NCBI GenBank assembly: GCA_964497635.1
Contig: CAZCDB010000033.1
Coordinates: forward strand, 1 to 17,204
Direction of reading: 5' to 3'
Source of the DNA: CAMDWQ01 sp964497635
Lineage (GTDB): Bacteria; Omnitrophota; Gorgyraeia; 2-02-FULL-51-18
Length of the DNA stretch: 17,204 nucleotides
Shown: in pieces, positions 1 through 7,609 of the stretch
How positions within the stretch are numbered: the stretch's first letter is position 1
Layout of the letters: every line of letters starts with the position of its first letter
Notes under the pieces: generated by a model
Seen by the model: only the letters and a program-made list of their open reading frames with translations
Database searches by the model: none
What the model was told of the DNA's origin: nothing
Translations under genes and position numbers: made by a program

Positions 1-35
1 AGATTCTAACACATCCCTTCCCATTCACGTAAATG

Positions 36-85
36 AAAAAACCCCGCCTATTCCTAAGTCAAGCCGTCTTAAGAATAGGCGGGGT
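36..85 (-). terminator. Intrinsic terminator of the cvpA-dnaG-rpoD operon
   Basis: A perfect 13-bp GC-rich stem is formed by 41-53 (accccgcctattc) and 73-85 (gaataggcggggt). Past a 1x1 mismatch (54/72) the stem gains four more pairs, 55-58 with 68-71, leaving a 9-nt loop. Read on the minus strand, the descending arm runs straight into six U residues (complement of 36-41). That is a textbook rho-independent terminator, starting 15 nt after the rpoD stop codon. The plus-strand side has no T run, so it acts only on leftward transcription. Flanking segments 23-35 and 86-100 are also loosely inverted (cacgtaa/ttacgtg), so the whole 23-100 stretch is a larger palindrome. Confidence 0.92.
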
Positions 86-100
86 CAATTACGTGCGAAT

Positions 101-1840
101 TTAAAACTCCAAGCTGTCTCCAACTCCCAGCTCAAGAAATGTCTTAAGCTTCCTCGAGCGGGTCGGGTGACGCAGTTTACGAAGCGCCTTGGCTTCGATC
201 TGACGCACGCGCTCACGAGTCACGTTGAATATCGACCCCACCTCTTCCAAGGTGCGAGGATAGCCATCATTGACACCAAAGCGAAGCTTCAAGACCTTTC
301 TCTCGCGCTCTGTCAATGTCGTCAACACTTCATCCATCTGTTCTTTAAGCATCGCATAAGTCGTTGCGCTTGAAGGTGAGACGGCTCGCTTGTCTTCGAT
401 AAAATCTCCAAAATGCGTGTCCCCTTCATCTCCAATAGGAGTTTGAAGTGAAATCGGCTCTTGAGCGATTTTTAAAATCTCGCGCACCTTTTCAACGCCC
501 ATACGCATCCGCTGTCCGATCTCTTCCGGCGTCGGCTCTTTGCCCGTCTCCTGAACCAAGGTCCGGGAAACACGAATCAGCTTGTTGATGGTTTCTGTCA
601 TGTGCACCGGAATACGAATCGTGCGCGCCTGATCAGCGATAGACCGTGTCACCGCTTGACGAATCCACCAAGTGGCGTAAGTACTAAATTTGTACCCACG
701 GCGATATTCAAACTTATCCACCGCCTTCATCAGACCAATATTTCCCTCCTGAATCAGATCCAGGAATGAAAGTCCGCGATTGGTGTATTTCTTGGCAATG
801 CTGACCACCAAGCGCAGATTGGCCTCTACCAGTTCCTTTTTGGACTTCTGGTATTTATTTTCCTTGCGGCGCATATTTTGATAGAGCTCTTTAAAGTCCT
901 CGTAATTCTTTGCACCGAATTGCTTTAAAAGCGCGGCGCGTTCCTTCAGAAGCTTCCCAATCTCTGCACGCTCACGACGACGACGGTGTTTTTCCATGTC
1001 ACGGTCAATCTTATCGACTCGCATGATCGCCGTACGGATCTCATGAAAAATCTCTTCAACCGTGTTATTGGAAACACGAAATTCCATAAGAAGATCGGTG
1101 ACATCCACACCCCGCTTGACCGATTTCAGTTTTTTGGAAAGGGCGGTCAGACGACGAAGGGATCGTGGAGTGTTATCACGAAACTTAAGCTCTTCATCAA
1201 TATATTCATCCACGCTGACTTCATGCTTGAGCAGTTTGGTTGTAAATTCAAGCACATAGTCGCGGGCAAAAATGCACTGATAAACCGTTTTACGAAACTC
1301 GATCTCATCCGCTTCAATTCTTTTGGCAAGCGCAAGCTCCGCATCGCGAGTCAGGAGCGAGATCTGGCCCATTTGACGCAAGTACATACGAACGGGATCA
1401 TCCATCTGCTCCAAACGACCGGGAGAGATATTGGAATTGGCCTCGGCTTCTTCCTTTTTAGCATCCGCATCCTTTTCAGCAAAAGGAGTTTCCTGGCCTA
1501 GCTCTGGTTCTTTTTCTTCATCGGAATCCGAGTCCTCATCTTTATCTAGATTATCTTCAGAATCCACCACATCAATCTGCTGAGCACTTAAAGAGACTAG
1601 AACATCGTCAATTTCATCCGAAGCGGTGACATGCGTGGGAAGAATACGGTTGATTTCATCATAGGTCAGAAAACCCTTTTCTTTTCCCAGGACAATCAAC
1701 TGCTCCATTCCCTTGGCTTTCGCCTTGGCCTTTTCGTCGGAAGAGTTTCCTTCAACCAAAGTAGCTCCTTGAGGGAGGATCGGAGATTTTACTTTGAGCT
1801 TTGATTTTTTGCTCTTATTTTTGCTTTTATTTTTTTTCAT
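101..1840 (-). CDS. rpoD: Primary sigma factor RpoD (sigma70 group 1)
   Basis: This 579-residue protein directs RNA polymerase core to housekeeping promoters. Region 1.1 lies around residues 44-90 (MEQLIVLGKEKGFLTYDEIN), followed by a very acidic linker (about 90-135). Region 1.2 is at 146-178, a non-conserved helical insert at about 180-330, and region 2 at 335-410, with the DLIQEGNIGLMKAVDKFEYR core and the RGYKFSTYATWWIRQA -10 recognition helix. Region 3 is at 414-490. Region 4.2 is the helix-turn-helix at 529-560 (TLEEVGSIFNVTRERVRQIE). The presence of region 1.1 and the full length argue for the primary rather than an alternative sigma. The first 19 residues contain ten lysines, an unusual basic tail. 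The ATG lies inside the last codons of dnaG (14-nt overlap), and an AAAGGG-like ribosome binding site lies upstream within dnaG, so translation is probably coupled. Confidence 0.97.
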   Translation of the reverse strand: MKKNKSKNKSKKSKLKVKSPILPQGATLVEGNSSDEKAKAKAKGMEQLIVLGKEKGFLTYDEINRILPTHVTASDEIDDVLVSLSAQQIDVVDSEDNLDKDEDSDSDEEKEPELGQETPFAEKDADAKKEEAEANSNISPGRLEQMDDPVRMYLRQMGQISLLTRDAELALAKRIEADEIEFRKTVYQCIFARDYVLEFTTKLLKHEVSVDEYIDEELKFRDNTPRSLRRLTALSKKLKSVKRGVDVTDLLMEFRVSNNTVEEIFHEIRTAIMRVDKIDRDMEKHRRRRERAEIGKLLKERAALLKQFGAKNYEDFKELYQNMRRKENKYQKSKKELVEANLRLVVSIAKKYTNRGLSFLDLIQEGNIGLMKAVDKFEYRRGYKFSTYATWWIRQAVTRSIADQARTIRIPVHMTETINKLIRVSRTLVQETGKEPTPEEIGQRMRMGVEKVREILKIAQEPISLQTPIGDEGDTHFGDFIEDKRAVSPSSATTYAMLKEQMDEVLTTLTERERKVLKLRFGVNDGYPRTLEEVGSIFNVTRERVRQIEAKALRKLRHPTRSRKLKTFLELGVGDSLEF

Positions 1841-3623
1841 TGATTTTCTTTTCCCTTTGATTTAGTTCGTGTAAATGTCCCATAAACTCGTTGATGCGAC
1901 TCTGGTCACCGATACTCTCGGCGGTTGCAATCTGTGATAGGAGCTCCCCGCGCTCCTGCCGGATCCTCTGCCGTTTCATCTGTACCAGACAATCCGTAAA
2001 AACTTTTTCCTTATCCGCCAAAATCTCAACATCCGCGGATACCTGCGACAGCAAACCAACCACTTCCGGTTCTTGAGCAAACACACTCATTAAAGAAGCG
2101 GCAGTTGGAGCTTTTTCATCCGCCAAGCTTTCAAAAATCTGTCGGGCAATTCTTTGAGCCACCGGATTCTTAAAATCATCTTGACGCAGCTCTTGTCGCG
2201 CCCTTTCTAGATAACTCTCGCCTTCAAGCGACAACCCCAACACCATACGCTCTGCTGCAGTCACGGACTGGGTTGCCAGTCCCCTCGGCGCACCTTCTAA
2301 CTTCAGAGTCGGGGCCGCGGTCAAACGTCCTGAACCAGGTCTCTGACTACTCTTTTTCATCTCCGCCAGAAGCGCTTCTTCCGAGAGCGAAAGCTCTTGA
2401 GCTAAGGCCTTGGTCCAGGCGGAACGTAAAATCTCATTTTTAACCCGGGAGAAAAGACTCACCAAATCATTGGCAATCTTTACTTTTCCCTCAATCTGAG
2501 AGACGTCAAACTTTTGTTTCAAAAGATCCAGCTTATAATCAAAAAGATTCTTGGCTTTTTTAAGCGCCTCGCGAAATTCTCCAGCACCCTTTTTTCGCAC
2601 AAAAGAATCAGGGTCTTCACCCTCGGGGAGACGGACAATCTTGACCTCCATCCCCTCTTCGATCAGTATTTCCAAACCACGAAGCGTCGCGGACTCTCCC
2701 GCCTTATCCGCATCGTAAACAATAAAAACATTTTGCGTGTGCCGCTTCAAAACCCTTGCCTGCTCCGTGGTAAGCGCTGTCCCCAAAGAAGCGACGACAT
2801 TCTGAACGCCCGCCTGATGGCAACTGATCAGGTCCATATACCCTTCAACAACCACCACTGCGTCCAAGTCTCGGATCGCTTTGCGTGCCTGGAACAAGCC
2901 GTACCACTGACGGCCCTTGGAATAAATTTCCGTTTCCGGAGAATTTAAATATTTGGGGAGGGAATCATCCATCACCCTCCCGCCAAAAGCAATGCAGGCC
3001 CCCTTCGCATCAAAGATCGGAAACAAGATCCGATTACGAAAACGGTCGTAAAAACCGCCTTCTTTCTTAGCAAGCACAAGCCCTGATTTTTCAAGGACCG
3101 CCTCCGGAATCTGACCCTTCACGGAAGCATAAAATGCATCCCAATTTCCGGGAGCATAACCCAACTTAAAATCTTGTATGGTTTGGGGACTCAAGCCTCT
3201 TTTTTCTAAATAAGCTCGAGCTGGCGCTGCTTCTTTTTTACTGAGAAGTCCCTGATGATAAAACTCGACAGCCTTCGCGTGCACCCCAAAAAGCTGGCTG
3301 ATCCTTTCTTCTGTCTTAGGATCCACTCGAACGTCTTTGGGCAGTTCCACTCCCGCACGCTCGGCCAGTGCTTCCACCGTCTCACGAAAATCTTTTTTTT
3401 CGATTTTCATGACAAAACCAAACACATTGCCACCCGCGCCACAACCAAAGCAGTGAAAAATCTGCTTGTCAGCACTGACCATAAACGAGGGCGTCTTCTC
3501 CCCGTGAAATGGACAGTTGGCCTTAAAATTTTTGCCGGAACGGCGCAACGTCATGTAGCCTGAAATCACTTCGACGATGTCTAGCCGATCCTGGATCAGA
3601 CGGATCGTCGCATCCGGAATCAT
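1827..3623 (-). CDS. dnaG: DNA primase DnaG
   Basis: DnaG makes the RNA primers for chromosomal replication. The 598-residue protein has the CHC2 zinc-binding domain at the N-terminus (C37, H40, C58, C61 in NCPFHGEKTPSF and HCFGCGAGG). The RNA polymerase core begins with DRFRNRILFPI (193-203). The TOPRIM metal-binding residues follow: E260 in VVVEGYMDLIS, then D304/D306 in YDADKAGE and the EGEDPDS segment at 334-340. Residues about 450-598 form the helical region that in this family contacts the DnaB helicase. The length is typical. The ATG start is preceded by GAGGGTGGG, a good ribosome binding site, 15 nt after the cvpA stop. The 3' end overlaps the rpoD start. The gene sits between cvpA and rpoD, a recurrent macromolecular-synthesis arrangement. 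Confidence 0.97.
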   Translation of the reverse strand: MIPDATIRLIQDRLDIVEVISGYMTLRRSGKNFKANCPFHGEKTPSFMVSADKQIFHCFGCGAGGNVFGFVMKIEKKDFRETVEALAERAGVELPKDVRVDPKTEERISQLFGVHAKAVEFYHQGLLSKKEAAPARAYLEKRGLSPQTIQDFKLGYAPGNWDAFYASVKGQIPEAVLEKSGLVLAKKEGGFYDRFRNRILFPIFDAKGACIAFGGRVMDDSLPKYLNSPETEIYSKGRQWYGLFQARKAIRDLDAVVVVEGYMDLISCHQAGVQNVVASLGTALTTEQARVLKRHTQNVFIVYDADKAGESATLRGLEILIEEGMEVKIVRLPEGEDPDSFVRKKGAGEFREALKKAKNLFDYKLDLLKQKFDVSQIEGKVKIANDLVSLFSRVKNEILRSAWTKALAQELSLSEEALLAEMKKSSQRPGSGRLTAAPTLKLEGAPRGLATQSVTAAERMVLGLSLEGESYLERARQELRQDDFKNPVAQRIARQIFESLADEKAPTAASLMSVFAQEPEVVGLLSQVSADVEILADKEKVFTDCLVQMKRQRIRQERGELLSQIATAESIGDQSRINEFMGHLHELNQREKKINEKK

Positions 3624-3638
3624 AGTCCCACCCTCGCT

Positions 3639-4166
3639 TTAACTTTTAGCGGGTAATCCCAGTTGCGGTGAAACATGACCCATATAATCAAACATCACCG
3701 GCCCCATCTGCGATACCCACTCTCCCACAATCGAGCGAGTATGAATGTCCTTCTTTAACTGCGTTAGAGGCGAGTGATCAATCATCATAAAAATAAAACT
3801 CAAAACAATCACCCAGCGCAAAGCGCCAAAAACCATCCCAACCAACCTCAAAAAAAACGGGCCTTGACCTACCTTTAATAATTTCAACAAAATTGATCGT
3901 AAAATTTTGGTGGTAATGAGCCCCGCAATGATTAAACCGACAAAAGCAAGCGCCGTGGACGTGGCGTTGTTAAAAAAAGTTTGAAGTGTAATCCACTGCC
4001 CCAGAGGTTCATAAAAATAAAATGCTACCAACACCGTCGCAAGATAAGAAGCGATTCGTAAAATCTCAGGGAAAATACCATCACGATAACCGACAAAAAG
4101 ACCTCGCAAAACAACCATCGCGGTCACATAATCGACCCACGTCAGCCGTGTTAAGAATTCGTTCAA
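3639..4166 (-). CDS. cvpA: CvpA family inner membrane protein
   Basis: A 175-residue integral membrane protein with about four hydrophobic segments (roughly 10-29, 36-60, 70-95 and 105-128). It opens with TWVDYVTAMVVLRGLFVGYRDGIFPEIL, matching the CvpA pattern of an N-terminal D, then R-G-x3-G spacing in the first helix pair. CvpA was named for colicin V production; family members are linked to envelope integrity, and their biochemical role is unsettled. The start is TTG at 4166, chosen because GGAGG lies five bases upstream and no upstream in-frame ATG fits. It is the first gene after the promoter at 4207-4235 and lies 15 nt before dnaG, so it is very probably co-transcribed with dnaG and rpoD. 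The family call rests on topology and the N-terminal motif. Confidence 0.8.
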   Translation of the reverse strand: MNEFLTRLTWVDYVTAMVVLRGLFVGYRDGIFPEILRIASYLATVLVAFYFYEPLGQWITLQTFFNNATSTALAFVGLIIAGLITTKILRSILLKLLKVGQGPFFLRLVGMVFGALRWVIVLSFIFMMIDHSPLTQLKKDIHTRSIVGEWVSQMGPVMFDYMGHVSPQLGLPAKS

Positions 4167-4206
4167 AAGGTCCTCCGTGTGATGAGGTTAGAGCAATAAC
4201 TTCGGA

Positions 4207-4235
4207 AGTATACCATCGAGGAGGGGCAAAGTCAA
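4207..4235 (-). promoter_or_regulatory. Sigma70-type promoter for cvpA-dnaG-rpoD
   Basis: On the minus strand, TTGACT (4230-4235) and TATACT (4207-4212) are separated by exactly 17 bases. Each matches the sigma70 consensus at five of six positions. The predicted start near 4200 leaves a leader of about 34 nt carrying the GGAGG ribosome binding site of cvpA. It lies in the 89-bp gap after the preceding gene, where an operon promoter is expected. If it is the main promoter, RpoD transcribes its own operon. Confidence 0.8.
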
Positions 4236-4255
4236 ATGGATTAGTAGATAAAATA

Positions 4256-4561
4256 CTAAGAAATAGGAGCCTTCTGAATCTTCTCAAATCGACCATCAAA
4301 ATCATCATCATACTCTTTGCGAATAAAACGCTTCTTTCGTTCGATTACACGAAAATCCGCTTTCCCGTCATGGTTGCGGTCATGCTCCGTTTTTACCCGC
4401 TCACCATTTCGACGATAGATCCACTGGGCTGGCTTCCCACTTTTGTCTTTCAGAATTTCTACAGTTTCTTTTTTGGGCAAAGCCATTTTCTTGACCGCAG
4501 CCAAAGCGGTGCAGGAAGGCAAGAGAAACAACACCAGTGCTATGATCATTTTAGAGCGCAT
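4256..4561 (-). CDS. Small exported protein with D-x-N-x-D-G motifs, function unknown
   Basis: A 101-residue protein starting MRSKMIIALVLFLLPSCTALAAVKK. The N-terminus is a clear signal peptide. Cleavage could be type I after ALA, or lipoprotein-type at Cys17 (LPSC, an imperfect lipobox because of the proline), so the final location is uncertain but outside the cytoplasm. The mature part is highly charged and contains two similar acidic loops about 20 residues apart, EHDRNHDGKADF and EYDDDFDGRFE. They resemble calcium-binding D-x-D/N-x-D-G loops. The start at 4561 is preferred over longer in-frame options because GGGAGG lies seven bases upstream and it removes an implausible 42-residue extension running through rsmE. 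It overlaps the 3' end of rsmE by 11 nt and should be co-transcribed with it. I do not recognise the family. Confidence 0.75.
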   Translation of the reverse strand: MRSKMIIALVLFLLPSCTALAAVKKMALPKKETVEILKDKSGKPAQWIYRRNGERVKTEHDRNHDGKADFRVIERKKRFIRKEYDDDFDGRFEKIQKAPIS

Positions 4562-5297
4562 GCAAAACCTCCCGGTAATAAAAATGAATGGTTGATAAAA
4601 GATACATGCCAGCGGTTTCACTGCGCAAAACCAGTGGGCCGAGGCTAACGGGCCGAGCACCAACTCCCATCGCCTCCCCCACCTCACGCGCGCTAAAGTC
4701 GCCCTCTGGACCTACAAGCGCCACAATTGATTTAGGTTTCTTTTTTGGTAACACGGAAATCAAGGGAGTCGTAGCTCCTTCCAGCGTTGGAATTAAGGAC
4801 ACTTCGTAGTTTTTGATTTCAGGGATAAAATTTTTAAAAAGAACGGGCGGATCCACTCTGGGAACCGTTGGCAGCCCGCACTGCTTGCAGCTTTCCTGGG
4901 CAATCTTCTGCCATCGTGCAATCTTTGCTTTCCACCGCTCAGGGGATAATTTCACAACACTTCTTTCGGTTAACAACGGAACAATGGCATGCACCCCAAG
5001 CTCCGTCGCCTTTTGAATTAAAATTTCCATGCGCTCAGGCTTAAATACACCCACAGCCAGAGTGATGGGTACTAAAACCGACGAAGAGTGGGAAGTATTT
5101 TGAAGAATCCGGGCAGCCAACTTTCCCGCAATGACATCCCCAGCCACCGCGGCATATTGTCCGCCCTTCCCATCAAAAAGATCCAAAGAATCCCCTTTTT
5201 TAATGCGAAAAACAGAGGCGGCGTGATGTGTCTGATCAGGGTCTAAAAAAACTTCTTTTTGGTCTAAAGCGGGTGTGTGAATCAAAAAACGTGGCAT
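4551..5297 (-). CDS. rsmE: 16S rRNA m3U1498 methyltransferase RsmE
   Basis: RsmE methylates N3 of U1498 in the decoding region of 16S rRNA using S-adenosylmethionine. At 248 residues it has normal family length. The N-terminal part (about 1-70) is the PUA-like RNA-binding domain (HHAASVFRIKKGD). The C-terminal part is the SPOUT knot: QKATELGV (95-102), ERSVV (111-115), the knot signature LVGPEGDFSAREV (194-206) and LGPLVLRSETA (219-229), the cofactor-binding loop. Most homologues have GPEGG where this protein has GPEGD, a tolerated change next to the glycine. The ATG at 5297 lies 20 nt after the CBS gene stop with only a weak ribosome binding site, so it probably relies on coupling within the CBS-rsmE-4256 operon. 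Confidence 0.93.
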   Translation of the reverse strand: MPRFLIHTPALDQKEVFLDPDQTHHAASVFRIKKGDSLDLFDGKGGQYAAVAGDVIAGKLAARILQNTSHSSSVLVPITLAVGVFKPERMEILIQKATELGVHAIVPLLTERSVVKLSPERWKAKIARWQKIAQESCKQCGLPTVPRVDPPVLFKNFIPEIKNYEVSLIPTLEGATTPLISVLPKKKPKSIVALVGPEGDFSAREVGEAMGVGARPVSLGPLVLRSETAGMYLLSTIHFYYREVLHAL

Positions 5298-5317
5298 AAG
5301 AGCGCTTGGAAGTATTT

Positions 5318-5728
5318 TTAAGAAAACTTAACGATAAAATCAGAGTTGTAATAAGCCATCAAGATATCGCTCCTGGAGACAACTCCCACAAGCCTCCCCT
5401 CTTGCAAAATAGGCAGACGAATGATTTTCTTGGCGATCATCACATCAATCACTGTTTCAAGGCTCTCGGAAATATCCGCAGTCACCACCTCTTTGGCCAT
5501 CAGCTCGCGAACACGGACTTCTTCGAGCCTCAACCCTTTACGAATGGCCTTTAGCAGATCAAATTCGGAAATCACTCCCACCACATGTCGAGAGGAGTCG
5601 ATCACAGGCATCCCGCTATACTGCCCCGAAAGAATCTGCAAAAGCACTTGGCTGGCGTAATCATCCGCTCGGGCGGCAATGACATTTTTGGTCATGATTT
5701 TTTCAAGTAAAACAGAACCGGCTGTCAT
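5318..5728 (-). CDS. Stand-alone two-CBS-domain protein
   Basis: A 136-residue protein made almost entirely of a tandem CBS pair (Bateman module). CBS1 is at about 8-65 (EKIMTKNVIAARADD...GMPVIDSSRHVVGVISEFDLL) and CBS2 at about 73-130 (ELMAKEVVTADISES...RLPILQEGRLVGVVSRSDILMAYY). Such modules bind adenine nucleotides (AMP, ATP, sometimes SAM) and usually control an attached or partner protein. No effector domain is attached, so the partner is unknown. GGGAGG lies six bases before the ATG, an excellent ribosome binding site. The gene has its own promoter (5778-5805) overlapping the pckG stop, and rsmE follows 20 nt downstream. An energy-sensing role next to PEP carboxykinase is possible but is only inference. 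Confidence 0.9.
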   Translation of the reverse strand: MTAGSVLLEKIMTKNVIAARADDYASQVLLQILSGQYSGMPVIDSSRHVVGVISEFDLLKAIRKGLRLEEVRVRELMAKEVVTADISESLETVIDVMIAKKIIRLPILQEGRLVGVVSRSDILMAYYNSDFIVKFS

Positions 5729-5777
5729 GGGAAACCTCCCGGGGTTTTTGCCAATAAATTAATCAATCTTATAAAAT

Positions 5778-5805
5778 ATTATACATAAAAATACAAAAAT
5801 TTCAA
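5778..5805 (-). promoter_or_regulatory. Candidate sigma70 promoter for the CBS-rsmE operon
   Basis: On the minus strand a consensus TATAAT (5778-5783) is preceded at 16 bases by TTGAAA (5800-5805). An overlapping TTGACT (5804-5809) lies 20 bases from the same -10, too far to be preferred. The spacer and flanks are very AT-rich. The -35 element overlaps the pckG stop codon (5802-5804). The predicted start near 5771 gives a leader of about 43 nt. No terminator separates pckG from this gene, so read-through from pckG may also contribute. Confidence 0.6.
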
Positions 5806-7565
5806 GTCAATCGGCGAAGCAAAGCCTCCTGCTCGCTTAATATTTCCGCGGGAAGTGTAGGGCCTATTTTTTTAAAGAACTCCGTTTGGCTCTTCACTTC
5901 CTCTGCCCACTCTTTTGCATCCACACGAAACGCTTCTTGAAGTTTTATGGGGTCTAGTTTTAGACCCGTCAAATTCAAATCTTTGGGATCCGGCAAAAAT
6001 CCAATCGGACTTTCCACCGCCCCCACCTCTCCTTCCGCCCGCGACAAGATCCAGTCAATCACCCGCAAGTTTTCTCCGAAACCAGGCCAGAGAAAATCAC
6101 CTTGTGAGTCTTTACCAAACCAGTTCACATGAAATATTTTGGGTGGTTTTTTCATCTGCGAGCCCATGTCCAGCCAATGCTTAAAATACATTCCCATATC
6201 ATAACCACAAAAAGGAAGCATGGCCATCGGATCGCGGCGCACCACCCCTACCTTTCCGGTCGCAGCGGCGGTTGTTTCTGAGGCCACCGTCGCCCCCACA
6301 TAAACCCCGTGTTGCCAACTGCGTGACTGATAAACCAAAGGCGCCACGCGGGCGCGGCGGCCCCCAAAAACAATCGCGCTCAAAGGAACTCCCTGGGGAT
6401 TTTCCCACTCCGGAGAAATCGAAGGACACTGTCCTGCCGGAGCGGTAAAGCGGCTGTTGGGATGTGCTCCTTTTTCAGTGGAATCCGGCGACCATGCACG
6501 ATTTCTCCAGTTTTTTCCGGAAGCGGGCACAGGACCATCCATCCCCTCCCACCAAACTCCCCCATCCGACGTTTTAAGAACATTGGTAAAAATGGTGTTT
6601 TTTTGAATCGCTTCCATAGCGTTGGGATTGGTTTTGCTATTGGTTCCGGGAGCCACTCCAAAAAAACCTGCCTCTGGATTCACCGCCCAAAGCCGTCCAT
6701 CAGGTCCGATCCTCATCCAGGCAATATCATCTCCCACCGTCCAAACTTTGTAGCCCTTCATTGAGTCCGGTGGCACCAGCATCGCAAGATTGGTTTTTCC
6801 GCACTGACTGGGGAAAGCGGCAGCAAAATAACGGATCTGCCCTTTTGGATTTTGAATCCCAGCAATCATCATGTGCTCGGCCAGCCAACCTTCCTTATTC
6901 CCAAGCCAGGAAGCGATGCGAAGAGCCAAACATTTTTTCCCCAAAAGAACATTGCCGCCATAGTTGGAGCCTACACTCCAAATTGTATTATCCTCCGGAA
7001 AATGGCAGATAAAGCGATGGCGATCATCCAAATCCGCTTTGGCGTGTAAACCCTTGGTAAAAATGCCTTGCGCACCGAGCTCCTCCAGCGCGATCTTTCC
7101 CATCCGCGTCATGATGCGCATATTGAGGACAACGTAGACGCTGTCGGTGACTTCAATTCCAATTTTATTAAAAGGAGATTTGGGAATGCCCATGATGTAA
7201 GGCACCACATACATCGTGCGCCCCTTCATGGATCCTCTAAAAAATTCGGAGAGTTTTTGGTAGGCCGCTGAAGGCTCCATCCAGTTGTTGATGTGTCCGG
7301 CGTCTTCTTCGCGCTTGGTACAAATAAACGTCAACTGCTCCACACGCGCCACGTCATTTTCCGTGCTTCGCGCATAAAGACAACCGGGCCACTTCACAGG
7401 ATCCAGCGCTTCCACTTCCCCCGTTGATAAGGCCAAAACTTCTAGCAGTGCTTTTTCTTGCTCGGACCCATCACACCAAACCACCCGATCCGGCTGACAC
7501 AACGCCACACAATCTTGGACCCACCGAATCAACGCCTGATTATTAGTCGGAATCGCTTGGCTCAT
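5802..7565 (-). CDS. pckG: Phosphoenolpyruvate carboxykinase (GTP)
   Basis: This enzyme interconverts oxaloacetate + GTP with phosphoenolpyruvate + CO2 + GDP in the cytosol, at the start of gluconeogenesis or in the anaplerotic direction. The 587-residue protein carries the GTP-class hallmarks: ARVEQLTFICTKREEDAG with its substrate-binding Arg (about residue 74), NYGGN (201-205) and the kinase-1 P-loop FPSQCGKTN (251-259) with the hyper-reactive Cys255. The kinase-2 segment GDDIAWM (278-284) binds metal, and GKNWRNRAWSPDS and WFGKDSQGDFLWPGFGEN form the nucleotide site. An in-frame start at 7658 would add 31 residues. The ATG at 7565 is preferred because MSQAIPTNNQALIRWVQDC matches where other GTP-type enzymes begin (TNHQGLLSWVEE in actinobacterial homologues, from memory). 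Its ribosome binding site is poor. A structured segment lies 44 nt upstream. Confidence 0.95.
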   Translation of the reverse strand: MSQAIPTNNQALIRWVQDCVALCQPDRVVWCDGSEQEKALLEVLALSTGEVEALDPVKWPGCLYARSTENDVARVEQLTFICTKREEDAGHINNWMEPSAAYQKLSEFFRGSMKGRTMYVVPYIMGIPKSPFNKIGIEVTDSVYVVLNMRIMTRMGKIALEELGAQGIFTKGLHAKADLDDRHRFICHFPEDNTIWSVGSNYGGNVLLGKKCLALRIASWLGNKEGWLAEHMMIAGIQNPKGQIRYFAAAFPSQCGKTNLAMLVPPDSMKGYKVWTVGDDIAWMRIGPDGRLWAVNPEAGFFGVAPGTNSKTNPNAMEAIQKNTIFTNVLKTSDGGVWWEGMDGPVPASGKNWRNRAWSPDSTEKGAHPNSRFTAPAGQCPSISPEWENPQGVPLSAIVFGGRRARVAPLVYQSRSWQHGVYVGATVASETTAAATGKVGVVRRDPMAMLPFCGYDMGMYFKHWLDMGSQMKKPPKIFHVNWFGKDSQGDFLWPGFGENLRVIDWILSRAEGEVGAVESPIGFLPDPKDLNLTGLKLDPIKLQEAFRVDAKEWAEEVKSQTEFFKKIGPTLPAEILSEQEALLRRLT

Positions 7566-7609
7566 AGCTGTTATTTTACCATTAATCTGATTCTGTGTGC
7601 ACCAGTGTT

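Noticed and set aside
986..1501. 171-codon plus-strand open reading frame
   Set aside because: It lies wholly antisense to rpoD, whose reading frame is unambiguous, and shows no recognisable protein features.
4241..4259. Inverted repeat ttagta/tactaa at the end of the small exported gene as a terminator
   Set aside because: The six-base stem is A/T only, too weak, and has no T run after it.
4022..4648. 208-codon plus-strand open reading frame spanning the cvpA promoter region
   Set aside because: It runs antisense to cvpA, the small exported protein and the end of rsmE. It has low-complexity composition and no family resemblance.
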